A stretch of 64,000 bases of DNA from Phoronis australis (GCA_002633005.1 NMRA01000230.1:399523-463522), one strand, 5' to 3'; positions 45,290 to 57,598 are shown, counted from the stretch's first letter. Notes: generated from the sequence alone by a model not told the origin. A program made the numbers and translations.

Positions 45290-45920
45290 TAGGACATTAC
45301 AGAAAATATATAAAGCTTGATCAAAGATTAAAAAACATGATTTTTGTCGTCGTGAAAGTGAGAAACTCATTCAATCCTTAAATGCTTCCCACTCTAAAAA
45401 TTTTAGGAAATTTGTACAAAAACTAAGAGATACATTAAGTCCTAAGATTTCGAAAGGCCAGTGGTTTCAGGCCTTTAAAATGTGTGCAGCAGTTGCTTTG
45501 AGGGCAGTGATTTGAGTAATGAGTACGTCCAACTTGGGATATTTGTCAAAGAATTTTTATGCCGTCGCGACGTCGACTCTGCAAGTTACGCAAATGATTC
45601 TGACAGTTATTTTGAAAATACTCTGTGGATATAAAGCTGCGGGTACGGATGGAATCCCATTAGAATTTTATTAATATTTCACCCCTTTCTTTACACAAAC
45701 ACTCCAGTTATTGTTCAATCCTAATTTGAATACAGGTATTACCCAGCGGCTTGGAGTCAAGGGGTAATTGTGCTTTTGTTCAAGAAAAATAAGAGATTCA
45801 GTTTAAAACTATAGGGGCAGAAGTTAAGTAAACATATTTTTAGAAGTGTTAGTCAAGAGATTACAGGAATGGTCTAATGAGAACAATAAAGAGAATGAAA
45901 ACGCACTTTATCTGAAATCG
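45290..45920 (+). mobile_element. Degraded LINE fragment (start of the reverse transcriptase)
   Basis: The plus strand has KNFRKFVQKLRDTLSPKISK (the linker before the reverse transcriptase), then GYKAAGTDGIPLEF, a match to the SxGxDGIxxEFY motif that opens LINE reverse transcriptases. RLQEWSNENNK follows where RLxxW is expected. Frames change several times. It covers the part of the ORF that is missing from the LINE at 1317-2694, but I cannot say they are one family. Confidence 0.65.
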
Positions 45921-45921
45921 A

Positions 45922-45982
45922 CCAAATAAACACAGGAAAGTCAGGAACCTCAGTTGAGGTCGCTGACTTTTCTGTTTATTGG
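45922..45982. repeat. Strong 61-bp stem-loop
   Basis: CCAAATAAACACAGGAAAGT... pairs with ...GACTTTTCTGTTTATTGG. The stem is about 28 pairs with few mismatches and the loop is GT (ACCTCA GT TGAGGT). It lies at the end of the LINE fragment. Confidence 0.8.
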
Positions 45983-46180
45983 CCAACATAAGCGTCTATA
46001 TATTTACCATCTCTGAAATTGAAGGTGACTATTCGAAGGTTATCTCTACGGTAATCCCACAATACACAAAATCAGGTTCCACTACAGGCGATAATATCCC
46101 AATTCCTGATACCAACGTACAAGACAGATTAGCATCTGAAAAACATCATAAAACCGTACATTCAAAGTCGTTGCTCCATT

Positions 46181-46357
46181 GAAGGAGAATGCCACCCGAT
46201 TTATTTGGATTTTTTACCGTCTTAATTGAGTCTATATCCACATCTCCTCGTGTACGGTTGATCACAACTCGCCGAGAGGTATTGTGTTAACCTGTGAGGA
46301 AGGTGAGTACACGACGCAGCGACGTCAGTGGTTCTTCAGCTGAGTGTGTGCCGCTAT
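46181..46357 (-). repeat. Dispersed repeat D, copy 2
   Basis: Inverted match to 27968-28145. Unlike that copy it is not next to a segmental duplication edge. Confidence 0.75.
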
Positions 46358-47430
46358 GGTGTGGCGTATCTTTCCTGTATGTGTGAACGTTGAAGCTGGG
46401 AGGAAAGCGCGTATATCGGTTTTTCAATTTTCTCGAGAACCCGAAATGAAAGCACGCCGTTAGTACCAAGTATGAGTCAGTGAAATATCTATGCGTCTTT
46501 GGCCGGCAGTGTTATGAGTCAAAACGAGTTATTCTCACCATAACTAATTTTTAATAAAACTGAAACAAAGTGTCTCGAAAGACTGTCTCAGTAGATAAAA
46601 TTTTGTGATGCCTTTGCAGTGTTCGCCAGTGCAGCTGTTTTGAGAAATCAACTATGAATAAATCATACTGCGTTACCGGCTTCAGATGCAATAAACAAAT
46701 TGACCGGCGGACACCCGAGGTCTTGTGAGCGTATGCTAATTCATTGTTAGCTGACAGAGTGAAACAATAACTCGATTTTATACGCAATTGGCAGACGTTA
46801 AGGGGATCTTTCATTGAAAATTAAGCTGTTCACGGCCTTAGATAGTTTGTTCAAAAAACTTTCGTATTGTCTACATAAATGCCTTTCTTCAGATGGCAGT
46901 TAAAGTAGTAGATCACCGAGTGTGAGTGACATCACAAACACAAACGCATGAGTGAACATAAAATAAAACACCGTATAAAACATTTCATAGTAAAACAGTT
47001 GCGGTACTTCGACTAGACTTCAGTCATCCAAGACAAATGAATTTAAAATCATAAACGTTATCGCGTATGATACACGAAACAAGAACAATGGCACTAAACA
47101 CGAATATAAGGTTGCATATATAAGAGCGCAATTACAGATGGAATTGTCATGGAAATCAATGTACTATAAAACGTTGTAAAATTTAATAGAATGCATAGAT
47201 GCTACAACATATGGGCATTATTTGAATAACGACGAGGTACGATGAAACCCAGTATCTTTGGAGTTTATGTCAGGAGTTTCAGTTTCTATTATTAAAGCTT
47301 CGAGAATTTGCAAATTAAAGGAGTCACGTTTGAAATACCTGACGACGACCCCATTGCCATCAGTTTGGATAGTCTAGATCGTCACCCACATTTAAAACCA
47401 CACGAGATTTCACCAACTCGTATGAGCACT
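46358..47430. other. No gene recognised
   Basis: Short frames only. 47250-47430 may be decayed sequence of the following Penelope-like relic. Confidence 0.35.
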
Positions 47431-47560
47431 TTTTCGTCATATAAATGATAAATTCTTTCTAAAAAAGATTGTGTGAGCATGGGCTCTCCTCTGGGTTCCA
47501 CGTTTTCGGAATTTAATATGTTTGAGGTGGAAAAAAGACCAGCAATGTCATTGGTGATAT
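47431..47560 (+). mobile_element. Penelope-like reverse transcriptase relic
   Basis: The plus strand encodes KDCVSMGSPLGSTFSEFNMF, matching the (D/N)GVxMGSPLGPxxANxFM box of Penelope-like and related reverse transcriptases. NDKFF lies just upstream in another frame, as in the usual NGKFYxQ. Flanking sequence is too decayed to follow. Confidence 0.6.
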
Positions 47561-48349
47561 TCCTATTTATGGTGAGGCGTTGCGTTTGTGACAGTTATGA
47601 CAACGTCACACTCACGTCCGTGGAATACTTCAACTGAAGTCGCTCTTTTAACTTTTCTCGTTTTGGAGATGTTAAATTCATGATTAGGAGATTCAGTGCT
47701 ATAAACAAGGCCACGAAACAATTAACATGACCGCCTAACCCAAAACAGGATACAGGTTATCCAAATCGGAATCGCCATTAAACAGAAACTAGAAGGATCA
47801 AATGGGACTAAATACCAGAAAATTTTATACATAAATATTCGGATATTAATGAAGTATGATGCAAAGGACGGAAAGACTGCACCTGGTTGGATCTTCATTC
47901 AATTGTTAAAAGTCATCACATTTGAGTGGTGCGGCGGTCATTTTCGGTCCCCAGGTGTCCTGTTTTATGGTGGGGGAGTCATGTTTTTAACTGTATCGGT
48001 CCCTTTTGCTGGTCTGTAAGTCCCATTTCCTTTGTTTTGTGGTGAGGAAGTCTGGATGATTCTGAAGATGTAGGTACTTGTCAAAACAATGACTCCAGCT
48101 CTGTAGGCCTACATCTGAAAATTCGCGACTAGCTATGACGCGTACAGGAGTTGAGATAAAAAAACCTTCGTGACAAGAGCTCGACTCACACTAATAAATC
48201 CCGTGATTCACACGGCCTGTGGACGAAGGGGCCACGCATTGGACTGGTCCCACTAGGGACAAAACTCAGATATTCTAGCAAAGGAAAATGGTATTTCACA
48301 TTTTTTGTGGGGACTGAAACCAACATATGAGATGAAATAAAGTGGAGTC
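47561..48349. other. No feature recognised
   Basis: Probably older repeat debris. No frame longer than about 60 codons. Confidence 0.35.
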
Positions 48350-49620
48350 ACAAACTAACATTACAACTATTACTTAAATATATTGATCTATTTACACCGA
48401 CCTCTTGTCTATTTACATTGTGACGACATTTCGGTCGATCTATTTTCCGGCCATCGTCAGGTGTTCCTGCGTTCTTAGAAGAACGAACACGGATATGTGG
48501 CACACTCATCATGGTGGGATTTTTTTGAACCCACAACTTCTGAAACTACACTTATATTCTTACTCCATCACCTTAAGCACTACACAACTGATTTTCGTTA
48601 TACTTAAACTTTCTTAAGTAGACTGACCCACGTGTCACTTGGCTGTTTGCTTGGCTTACTGAAGACGTTGCCTCATTCTTTCATGTACGTGGCTTCCTTG
48701 ATCTTTGTCTTGGTCCAACCTGTTTCACTGTCAAGTATTCTGATATAATTCCACTGGATATTGTGTTGTTTCAACTACACGTGTTCTGCTACTGCTGATG
48801 AGGTATTACCCTATGTACAACACCTCTTATGTTCAGCAATTCTCATCTCCAGTGGTCTTAATATTTCACCGACGTACGGTTCATCCCATTCACATGGGAT
48901 TTCATTCATGGCATTTTTCTTTTTCCCCATGGCAGTTCTTGGTTTGACTTTTGCCGACCCAGTGTGTCTGAGCTGCGGTATACTGTTCTTATTCTTTACA
49001 TATCCGTCCTAGCTACTCGGTTATTCCGGGTACATATGATAAACACATAGTCTGCAGTTGGCGTTCTTCTGCCACATTCTCTTTTTTCTGCGATGTTAAA
49101 GCCGACTCGATGAAATCCCTTGGGTAGCCACTTCTTTCGAATGTCTCCGTAAGCTTGATCCCTTCTGCCTGGAGTGCTGTAGCACTGCAGGTTTCTTTTG
49201 ATCTTGATGCAAGGCATTTGATTATACCCTTCTTTAGTCATTTGGTGTGGTTGGAGTTGAAGTCGAGGTATCGCTCCTTCTGGGTCTCCTTATAGTAGAC
49301 CGACGTTGTTAACTGTTATACAATAGGGCTATGCCGTTCACATGGCCAAGGAACTCTGATAGATTTTCTGAGTCTTGGCTGAATATTGTGAACGTGTCAT
49401 CAATGCATCGTTTCCACATCATCAGGGGTCTGTTAGCTGAGCTGAGATCTGTTTGTTCGAACCCCTCCATATAATGGAACCTATTGGGAGGTTCCATTGT
49501 GGAATTTGAGACATTCTGTGTCAATACCACCTATTTCCATTACCAAGACAAGTTCTACGAGCAGACACAAGGAATGGCAATGGGTTCACCACTATCACCA
49601 GTCTTAGCTAACTTGTAAAT
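48350..49620 (-). mobile_element. Penelope-like element with GIY-YIG endonuclease and 5' inversion
   Basis: On the minus strand, from about 49495 down: FHYMEGFEQTDLSSANRP, then WKRCIDDTFTIF (the reverse transcriptase YxDD box with C-I-D-D). At 49241-48996 comes a linker with WLPKGFHRVGFN. At 48960-48700 is the GIY-YIG nuclease (IPCEWDEPYVGEILRPLEMR, RIAEHKR, SSAVAEHV). The typical end follows (ILDSETGWTKTKIKEATYM). The segment that should precede FHYMEGFEQ lies instead on the plus strand at about 49505-49618 (CVNTTYFHYQDKFYEQ, GMAMGSPLSPVLANL). This is a 5' inversion like those made by twin priming. Stops and frameshifts make it inactive. Confidence 0.88.
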
Positions 49621-50080
49621 GAAAAATGCCAGAAACATAACCAGTCCTTATTGGCATTGCAATATGACAAAAACGTTCATATCTGCTATACGTTAATAAT
49701 TATTTTCAAAATCCCAAAATTTACTTAGCTCTGTCAAAAGATATTTTCTTCGACGAGTTACACAAATCCGATGTATAATAAAGCTTTTAATAATAGCTTC
49801 CCTTTAATACAAGCCGGCGGTAAAGTTGCCTTGAAATAAGTAAAAGCCGGGTCTATTATAGAGACCCATCTAATGGAAGCCCCTCCAATAGGGGCCGCTT
49901 TTAACAAAAACCTGCCTTCAATTGAACTTTTAAGAAGGACATGCTGCAGTACTTTCAATTGGAAAAATTCTTTATTTCGGAAGCTGAATATGAAAGATTC
50001 AGCGGAAGATGGTCTTATTTGACTCGTTTTTTTTAATTAGGACGTGCGTGTGTGTGCAGGCGTGCGCGTGCGTGTTCAAA
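49621..50080. other. No feature recognised
   Basis: Short frames only. A GT/GC-rich tract (GTGCGTGTGTGTGCAGGCGT) lies at 50043-50075. Confidence 0.4.
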
Positions 50081-50190
50081 TATGCATTTTTGTGTCAAAT
50101 AATCATGCATTCCTTCTTATATATTTGTTTGTAAGCGTTATTAATGGTAATAGATAAAAATCAGGAACGGTCGATGTTCTATGGTGTTTA
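50081..50190 (+). repeat. Dispersed repeat R1, copy 3, left piece
   Basis: Matches 1098-1225 (ATCATGCATTCCTTC, GGTAATAGATAAAA and CAGGAACGGTCG). R1 resumes at about 50885 after roughly 700 bp of inserted sequence. Confidence 0.6.
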
Positions 50191-50464
50191 GATAGACATT
50201 CGATATACTACATGTATGTGTTAGGTATTCCCGCTAGGGGGCGGATTTGTGTTTTTCTTGAGTTCTGGTTGGTCTATGACGGTGAGTGGACGTGTATGGA
50301 TTGTTATCTGAACACTGGGGCTGGACATTCTATTTCTAATGTTTTGTTTGTGATGAGCGTCTGCAACGGTGTGGACAGCTGCGTCTGCCTTTGTGCGTGA
50401 ACCTTGACTGTAATATTTGGTGGAGGCTGTGGAAAGCTTGGGGACGCTTTTGGTGATCACGACT

Positions 50465-50730
50465 CAGGGGAGTATCCAGGATTTTGAGTTGGGGGGAAGG
50501 GCACAGGAATAACCAGAATTTCGCCACATGCGCGCCCAGCCTAAAATGTAGGGATCATTTGGGCTCGAATTTTTGGGTTTGTGGACCTTGTTACTAGAAA
50601 AACGGTAAATGGGATATTTCAGGGCCTATGCATTGTGCATTTGCCAGGCGAGCTCCTCTGGATGCGCACACGTGCAAGTCAGCAACTTAGGGGGAGCCTG
50701 GCCCCTCTGCCCCCCCCCTAATCCGCCACT
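50465..50730 (+). mobile_element. MITE family M3, best-bounded copy
   Basis: The left end is CAGGGGAGTATCCAGGATT and the right end CTAATCCGCCACT. ACGACT occurs immediately outside both ends (50459-50464 and 50731-50736), a 6-bp target duplication. The interior is shared with 13960-14155 in inverse orientation. No transposase. Confidence 0.75.
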
Positions 50731-50884
50731 ACGACTGAAGATACCGCAAGTTTCAAGTGATTGTGCTGGCGTACGACCCTGTCTTCGTCCCCCGTTTTGT
50801 GTAACTTTTCAAAATGTTTGTAAATAGGTTCATACATGTGAATATTGAACATGCTCAATAGAAGGGTGGTTATATTTGTTTTAT

Positions 50885-51207
50885 ATTACCGCACTATGAT
50901 ACCCATTCACTCACTAACGGATAAAGCACCCTCATCCACCTACCTGTACATGTATCGTCTATGTCAGCCTCCATGGACCACGATTTTAACGTATCCAAAG
51001 GTCCTTTCATACTAACGTCGACGTTCTGGACTTAGTCACGTGTCTTTTCGCTTTAACCGGTCATAAAACTGACAAATCCATTCTCCAATTTACAGTATGT
51101 CCGAGGAAAAATACTAATGTCAGCGTCAGTCAAGACAAACACATATAGCAGGCACAGCAATGACGTCACGACACAAGCTCGTTTAAAATGAACTGTTACA
51201 ACTTATG
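50885..51207 (+). repeat. Dispersed repeat R1, copy 3, right piece (LINE-free)
   Basis: Runs without interruption from CCACCTACCTGTACATGTAT into CGTCTATGTCAGCCTCCATG. In copy 1 these two parts are separated by the LINE at 1317-2694. Confidence 0.75.
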
Positions 51208-51344
51208 AGTGAAGCACGGTTCACAACCCAATATCACGGATTTGAACCATACTGCGCATTTTAGTACCTCTGGGATGATAAACAAAGCAGTAAAGTCCAA
51301 GCTCATTTTAAAAACCTGACGATCGCCGCACAAATAAAAAGTTC

Positions 51345-51389
51345 ATATTCAATTCAACGTTTCGTCTTTTCATTAGGCATCATCAGGAT
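51345..51389 (-). ncRNA. Hammerhead ribozyme-like motif
   Basis: The minus strand reads CTGATGATGCCTAATGAAAA and then GACGAAACGTTG. This has the hammerhead core elements CUGAUGA and CGAAAC at the usual order and spacing, but the helix II arms pair weakly (CCT with AAG or so), so activity is doubtful. Hammerheads of this kind are known in the terminal repeats of Penelope-like elements and retrozymes, and two Penelope relics lie within 4 kb. Confidence 0.4.
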
Positions 51390-52639
51390 CATATTTGCAA
51401 CAATTTAGGACAACAAGTGCCAACATACCGCTCAGGCAACATCCTGGCATAGAGTGAAGTGAGAGATACATAGAATATAGTCCGGTTTTTAATCTTATTG
51501 TGGCCAAAAACTGATTTAAGCTCATTTTACCTTGCTTAAGGAATAAATTCAGGAGCCTCTACTCTGGGGATAAACCAAGCAATAGTCTCACCGTAGATGA
51601 CTTATTTGAAATGCATATTAAAAAGTACTGGTGCATAAGATAATATTTTTTCATATTTTTTAATAAAGGAAGTGTTTGCCTTCATCAAGATTTAAACAAT
51701 TCTCATTAACTCTGTTCGAAATTTCAGACTTAAATTATACAGGGGTCAAAGGCACCGTTGAAAGCAATAACATGCGCGGATTTCTAGTGGAATTACTCGT
51801 AGGGTTGAAATGACATCTTGAGAACTCTATGATTGGTCAGGATTCTCACCCGCTTTTCAGCCCTAAAATCTTCAACTTTAACTGGCAACACACAAATAGA
51901 TAATTGAAAGAAAAAATTGATTTCCGATATGTACAGACAATACAGTCTGGGTACGTTGGGAGAGGATCGAAGTGGGGAGAACCTAGGGCCGGGGAATATC
52001 AGGAGGAGTGAACACAGGGTCAGGGGAATATCAGGAGGAAGAAAAATACACGTAGAAAATAGGTCCAGGGTAATAGGGTCCAGGGGACGTCGGCTGGGGA
52101 ACAGGAATACAGTGCCTAGGAACAGTTGTACAGACCTCACAGTACATGTCAGATGAAGATACAACCCAACAATAACAATTTATGCTATCTTCTTCAAACT
52201 GGGCAACTGCACGAATTAGTACAATCGTTATGTCGAATTCGAATCATGTCAAAATTGGGTCACCTATCTACTTGACTCTTTTGAATAACTGAAGAACTTA
52301 TTGCAGAGTAACTGAATATAGTGTTCAGTCATCAACGTTCATGTCTTACCTGCCAATAATGAAAAATTATGAACTTGATGTGATCATTAAGACCACAGTT
52401 CTTTGACAAACTCTCAAGGTAATACATTCTGAGTGTTGAAGTACAATAGTTTTTCAATTACTAGTAATGGTCATTGTAAAATTCACCAAGTTTGCATAGC
52501 ATTTCCGCAATCGAAATCTTTTCACGTACAATTCTGAATATCTATCATTTTTATCGGTATAAAGGTCATAAATGCAAAGACTCTTAACACAAACACGCAC
52601 GCACGAAACGCACATACGCACCCTCTCCCACAGAATACC
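51390..52639. other. No gene recognised, purine-rich low-complexity patch
   Basis: 51955-52110 is G/A-rich with degenerate direct repeats of GGGGAATATCAGGAGGA (two good copies near 51992 and 52024). It opens artefactual frames on both strands. Confidence 0.5.
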
Positions 52640-53300
52640 CGCCCACTTTAGGTAGGATGTTGTCCGGGAAGTTAAGGTTAGCCATTTTCTCCAGGTTGCC
52701 TGGTATTTATCTACGTTGCCATTACTTAATAAAACTCTTCTTTGAATGTGAAATTCTCTTTCTAATATCTTAAGAAAACGATAGAAACTGGGGATTATTT
52801 TTACACCTAGATACGTAAATAAAATATCTTAATTGCAAAAGAATCCAATTTAAAGCCGTATTTTCGTTACTTATGAGCAAGCCAAAATCAGTGCTTTTTG
52901 TCAATAATCAAATTGATACTTTTTACAGACAACACCCAATTGCGTAATTCTTCTATCAATATTTTTATATTATTGCATTCGAAAAGGATATGATCTACTG
53001 TTTCAGTTTGAGACTGGAAGAAAGTACACACAGCAGAGTGCCCAAGTTATTTTTTAAGTAAATAATTAGTTGCAAGTATTCTATATAATAGTTTAAACCT
53101 CAGTGTACATCACTTGAAATCGTAAGTTGTTTTTAAAACTATTTTTAAAAGAGACAATGAATATAAAATTTCCAGTCATCACTTCCAAAGTAACAACCTT
53201 CTTCTTGAATCCTTTTTGGGCAATAGGCAAACTTTTGTTCTTGCAAAGAATTTCACATATCATTTTGCATTTTGAGGTGCAGTTCAAAAAATTACAAATG
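52640..53300 (-). mobile_element. LINE fragment, C-terminal reverse transcriptase domain
   Basis: The minus strand, with frame changes, has NSFKNNLRFQVMYTEVFKLL and YRILATNYLLKK, then SAVCTFFQSQTETVDHILFE-C. The last matches the CxxC...ETxxHxxxxC zinc-knuckle region of CR1/L2-type LINEs, where the expected second cysteine is Phe. ELRNWVLSVKSIN and a C-terminal helical region continue to about 52700. The order and motifs are characteristic. Stops and shifts make it inactive. Confidence 0.75.
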
Positions 53301-53401
53301 TTAAAATGTATTATTGGTCCATATATCTTAATTAACTGTATTGTGTAATCTTTTGTATATAAACCATGATGTCACACCGTCAATTGCTCCAGAACTCAAC
53401 T

Positions 53402-53515
53402 GTCCTGAAATCACAGTCAGTTGTTGCAATAAGCAACCACCGTCCTGAAACCACAGTCAGTTGTTGCAATACGCAACCACTGAAATCACACTCAGTTGCT
53501 CCAGTACACAACAAC
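53402..53515. repeat. 40-bp tandem repeat, about 2.8 copies
   Basis: Units start at 53402 (GTCCTGAAATCACAGTCAGT) and 53442 (GTCCTGAAACCACAGTCAGT). A partial diverged third begins near 53482. Confidence 0.85.
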
Positions 53516-54724
53516 TGTGTGTTTACTTGAGAGTAGTAAGAGTCGGATGATTTCAACGTAAGTTCTTCGTCAACCACAGTGAGGTAGGGCATAGTAATAC
53601 TTTTATATTGAGGGGAGGCACCGATTATGTCATCATCTCGCAGCCATTTCATTTTTGGGAAACTGTTGATCCTGCCCCAACTATTGTTCTATTCTCTTGT
53701 GAAATATTAAGGGGCATATTTGAAGGGGGTAGGGGATATTGCTCCCTTTTCCCGTCCCCTCCAGGGAATTATCAGGTGAACTTGGTGCGGGACGGTGTAG
53801 CAGAACACACTTCACTTATGCCCAGTATTCTAATTGTCTGCACTTGAATGGTTGTTGCGTCCTTCACCAAATGCAAATATTTTCTTTCACATGTATACAC
53901 ATACACTGTCCGGAGGCTGAATTCAATCCGGGACACATAGTCACTTTGCATCCGTCATCGAATTCACAAGTCAGTTGAGATATTTATTTTCCCACGAATT
54001 CTTTCCAGTTGTGGATCTACATGTATGATTGAGGGTTCGGGGACTTAGAACCCTTGAAAGTGCTGAAGTCACCAAGTTCATACCAAAACACCAGTATAAA
54101 CCAACCACACCAGTTTATGAGCTGTCAAATTAGGACTACCGCAAACACTATCTGACGATATACAATGTATCAATTAGCTGATCTCGAGTTACGGGCATTT
54201 ATTGGTCGTTTATTATGACGTAGTATCGGGACAATCAATCACAGCAGTAGCCATCCTCCATTGTGTTTAGTGTAAAACGTCTTCAGATATTGCTGCTCAT
54301 TTTCCCGTAGTTTGTGGTATAAGAAATAATGTCGTTGTGTTGGTGTTGGTTGTGATAACTCAATAGTTGACCACGCTGTGACTCTTTTCACTTTCTCGCG
54401 GGACATCAGAGAAGAGCAGATATGGCACAATTTTGTACATGAAACTCGCATGTTGATAGACATAACACACTGGCACTAGGTGCGTTCACTATATGTTACA
54501 CCAGTGTCCGTATCGCTAAGAAACTCTCGTTTTCTTCTATTTTCTTGTTTTGGGGACATTGAATTCATGAATGTGATATGCCACGCTATTGAAGAGTGCC
54601 TGCCATACAATTTCTTAATTTTTGAGGTTTCAATTAGCTAATGTGAAATGAATACCATAAACTCTCAGTAAATAAGCCTTTTTATGCAAAACAGTCGCAA
54701 ATTTATTAATTGAAATAAACAGGT
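53516..54724. other. No feature recognised
   Basis: Short frames only, with no repeat match seen. Confidence 0.4.
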
Positions 54725-56493
54725 GACTGGGTGATGGTCACATTAAAACGGACTTATTGTTGTTAATTACCCGGATGTAGACACTCCTCAATGATTAGAG
54801 CTATGGCGATAAATTAATGGCTTAACAATACTCTAGTGTCGTAATGGAGACGTTCATGTTCAAGTATATAATTGATGTGTTATCTTTTATAAACGAGAAT
54901 TTGAACCGATAATGTTTTACACATCAACAATGCAACTCCTCATGAAAGGACGTGGAATAGGTCACATGATTACCGCAGACATTTTGTCGCTTTATTGTGA
55001 TGAAATCGGTTCAATATTAAGCCAGTTCATATGTCCTGCTACTAGAGCCAGTCCAGTCTGTAGTGTGAATTTTTCAAGAGTTAAGGCGTTTAGGTATCAT
55101 GGTGTCTTTCTGAGTTACGTGACCTCTTAGCGCGCGATATCATAATAACACCTAAAATTTAAAAAAAATTACTAAGCCTGAAACGCTTATCGGAAAACTG
55201 AAATTTACTTAGCCAAAATCAGTTTTCTAAGTTAGTAACCAAAGTTGTTTAAGTTGCCGAGTTTAAAAGTTATGAACGTTTGGTTTTTGAAATTGCTGAG
55301 TACGTTTACCTTTATTCAAATTACAACAGGGTGCGCTGTGTCACGATCTGGGATCATTTAGTCGTAATGAATTATTATTGTGTGTCAAATTATGAAAAGG
55401 TGTCCTTTTGTATGCATTTCGGTGTCCGAAATTAGAGACTGGACTCCTATAGAATAACAAACTTTTCCCGTACTGTGCAATGCGTTAACGTTGCAACGTC
55501 AAACTCAGTCAACATGTGTTCTGTTTCATGTACACTTTTTCGCTGATGCTTGGGTAGATGGTTTTGGCCTTTGTTTGCCACTCACGACGAGCACGTGATC
55601 TCCTTGAAAGAGGTATTCAAGACCTGCCTCTCAGCATAGTGACTAATCACGTCCCCTTTACATGCAAAAATGATGCCTTTTCTGACAAAATTTCCCACGA
55701 GAGGGTAGTTTCTCCATTTAATTCTTCACAATAGGGCGCACTGTGGAAGTTCGAAACTCTACCGAAGTTTAATTTTTCTAAATAAGCAAGTCTACAGAAG
55801 GACATTTCAAATTATCCATTATCTCTAAAAATGTGGATCTAAAAGATGTGCTTGACAACACTGGTGTAGGCTAAACGGGTTAAAAATTCAGTTCTTTAAG
55901 ATTCCATATTCCGACAAAAGGTGGCGTTTCCGGAACAAAACTGTACGGAAGGATAACCTTTTGACTGAAGCTCCCTACAAATGGTTCAATGCTTTCGAGT
56001 CCACTCTTTACATGGGTGTACTCATTTTCTAGATGTGCACCCAATCAAAAATATAATCCAATACCTGGGAGCAGAGATGCAAAAAACATAAAGTAATTTA
56101 CTTTTACCAGCGTTTAGCATTTTTATTGCAAGTGTCAGGTAAATAGCAATTATTATGGTGAAAACTATAACTTTTACTTGCGTGGTGACGTTTATTCGGC
56201 AATTTTAGAAACTACATGTATACAACAAAATATCAGTGAATTAAACCAAAACATGCAGTACTCCGACGAAGAACACCAGTTACACTGACAACGAACACGA
56301 CAACTGCATTATGATCCACCATTCGTGTTTATAAGCAATGCTTTCTTTTAACGGAGCTACTCATGTTTCACGAATTACTACATTTACACATTCCCTTCGT
56401 ACGCACTACCCAAAAGGGAAAAATATTCAGCCGCACAAAATATGACGCAAAATTTCCTATACCGTGATGGAAAATGGTTTTCATCAACAGAAC

Positions 56494-56721
56494 TTGGACC
56501 CGTTCCAACAAAACTGACTTAGCTAAGACAAATCTTAAATTTTATTAAATTTTAAAATAAAAGTTAAATTTATTTCAAAACCAATTCAAGAAAGAGATCT
56601 TAAGTTGACTTAAGTGTTTAACAGAAGTTTTGTCTTAATTTTGACACACTTACCGAATGTGGAAGTTTCAAAGTTTAGAAGTTAAGACAAATCTTAAACT
56701 TAAGTAAAAAATGAACTTAAG
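56494..56721. repeat. AT-rich insertion in copy B with short inverted repeats
   Basis: Absent from copy A, where AAGAGAAC runs straight into ATCAGCGGTGACC (near 23008). It contains AAGACAAATCTTAAA twice, CTTAAGTTGACTTAAG and other palindromes, in the style of the element at 43690. Confidence 0.65.
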
Positions 56722-57598
56722 TCAGCAGTAACCCTAGGAATAAAGAGTGTCAAAGTGTCAGCATTTCTGGCAGTGTTGAATAAAACTTGTAGAATTTGAC
56801 TTCGTTATATAAACCACGACCATTTGTCTCCTTTCTAGTGGAAGAAGTCTATTGCCATTTTGCCACGGAAAATGTTTAGACCATGTGTTGACGTTTTACC
56901 GATTTATTTAACAATTTCCATTTTAGGTAGTGAGTGCAGAGGAAATACGGTGAACAAAGTAATTCTACGTTACACAAGCTGAACATTAACTATGGAATGA
57001 AGCGAGATATGATTTTCAAGGCACTGTGTGTTTTTTAAGACAACGGTGCTTAGCACTTAAAATTGCAGATCAATGAACAGAAAAATCACCTACTGAGCTT
57101 TGTTGATTCTTCTTCTGCCTTTATTTGTACACATGGCCATTGGCCCAAAGTACAACACACAAGCAAACAAGATCATTGGAGTGCTATGCACACTAGTCAG
57201 CAATACAAAAGCTACATAATATTCTATGAAATTTAAACAAAGAGGGACTTGTTCAGGGGCTCTCACTTATAAACTTAACTCTGATTTTGGAAAAAGCGTC
57301 GCAAACTAACAAAAAGTGATATTCATTGTGCTGAAGATTTCGTAATAAACATTAAAAAATATGACAAAACACCTTGCTACGTTCAAGCATGGGCATTAAA
57401 AGCGCAATCTGATGAATTTTGCAAAACGGAGAATCAGAGATTGCAAACTAAGACTATCAAGTTGAAAACGTTCGCATTAGGTCCAAAAAGAATTCTCACC
57501 CAGTTCACAGTTGTAAGACGAAGGGATTACAAAAGCGCAAAACGTGAATTATATTCTCAATAAAGCCCATTAAGACAAATCGGTTGCAATACATTGGC

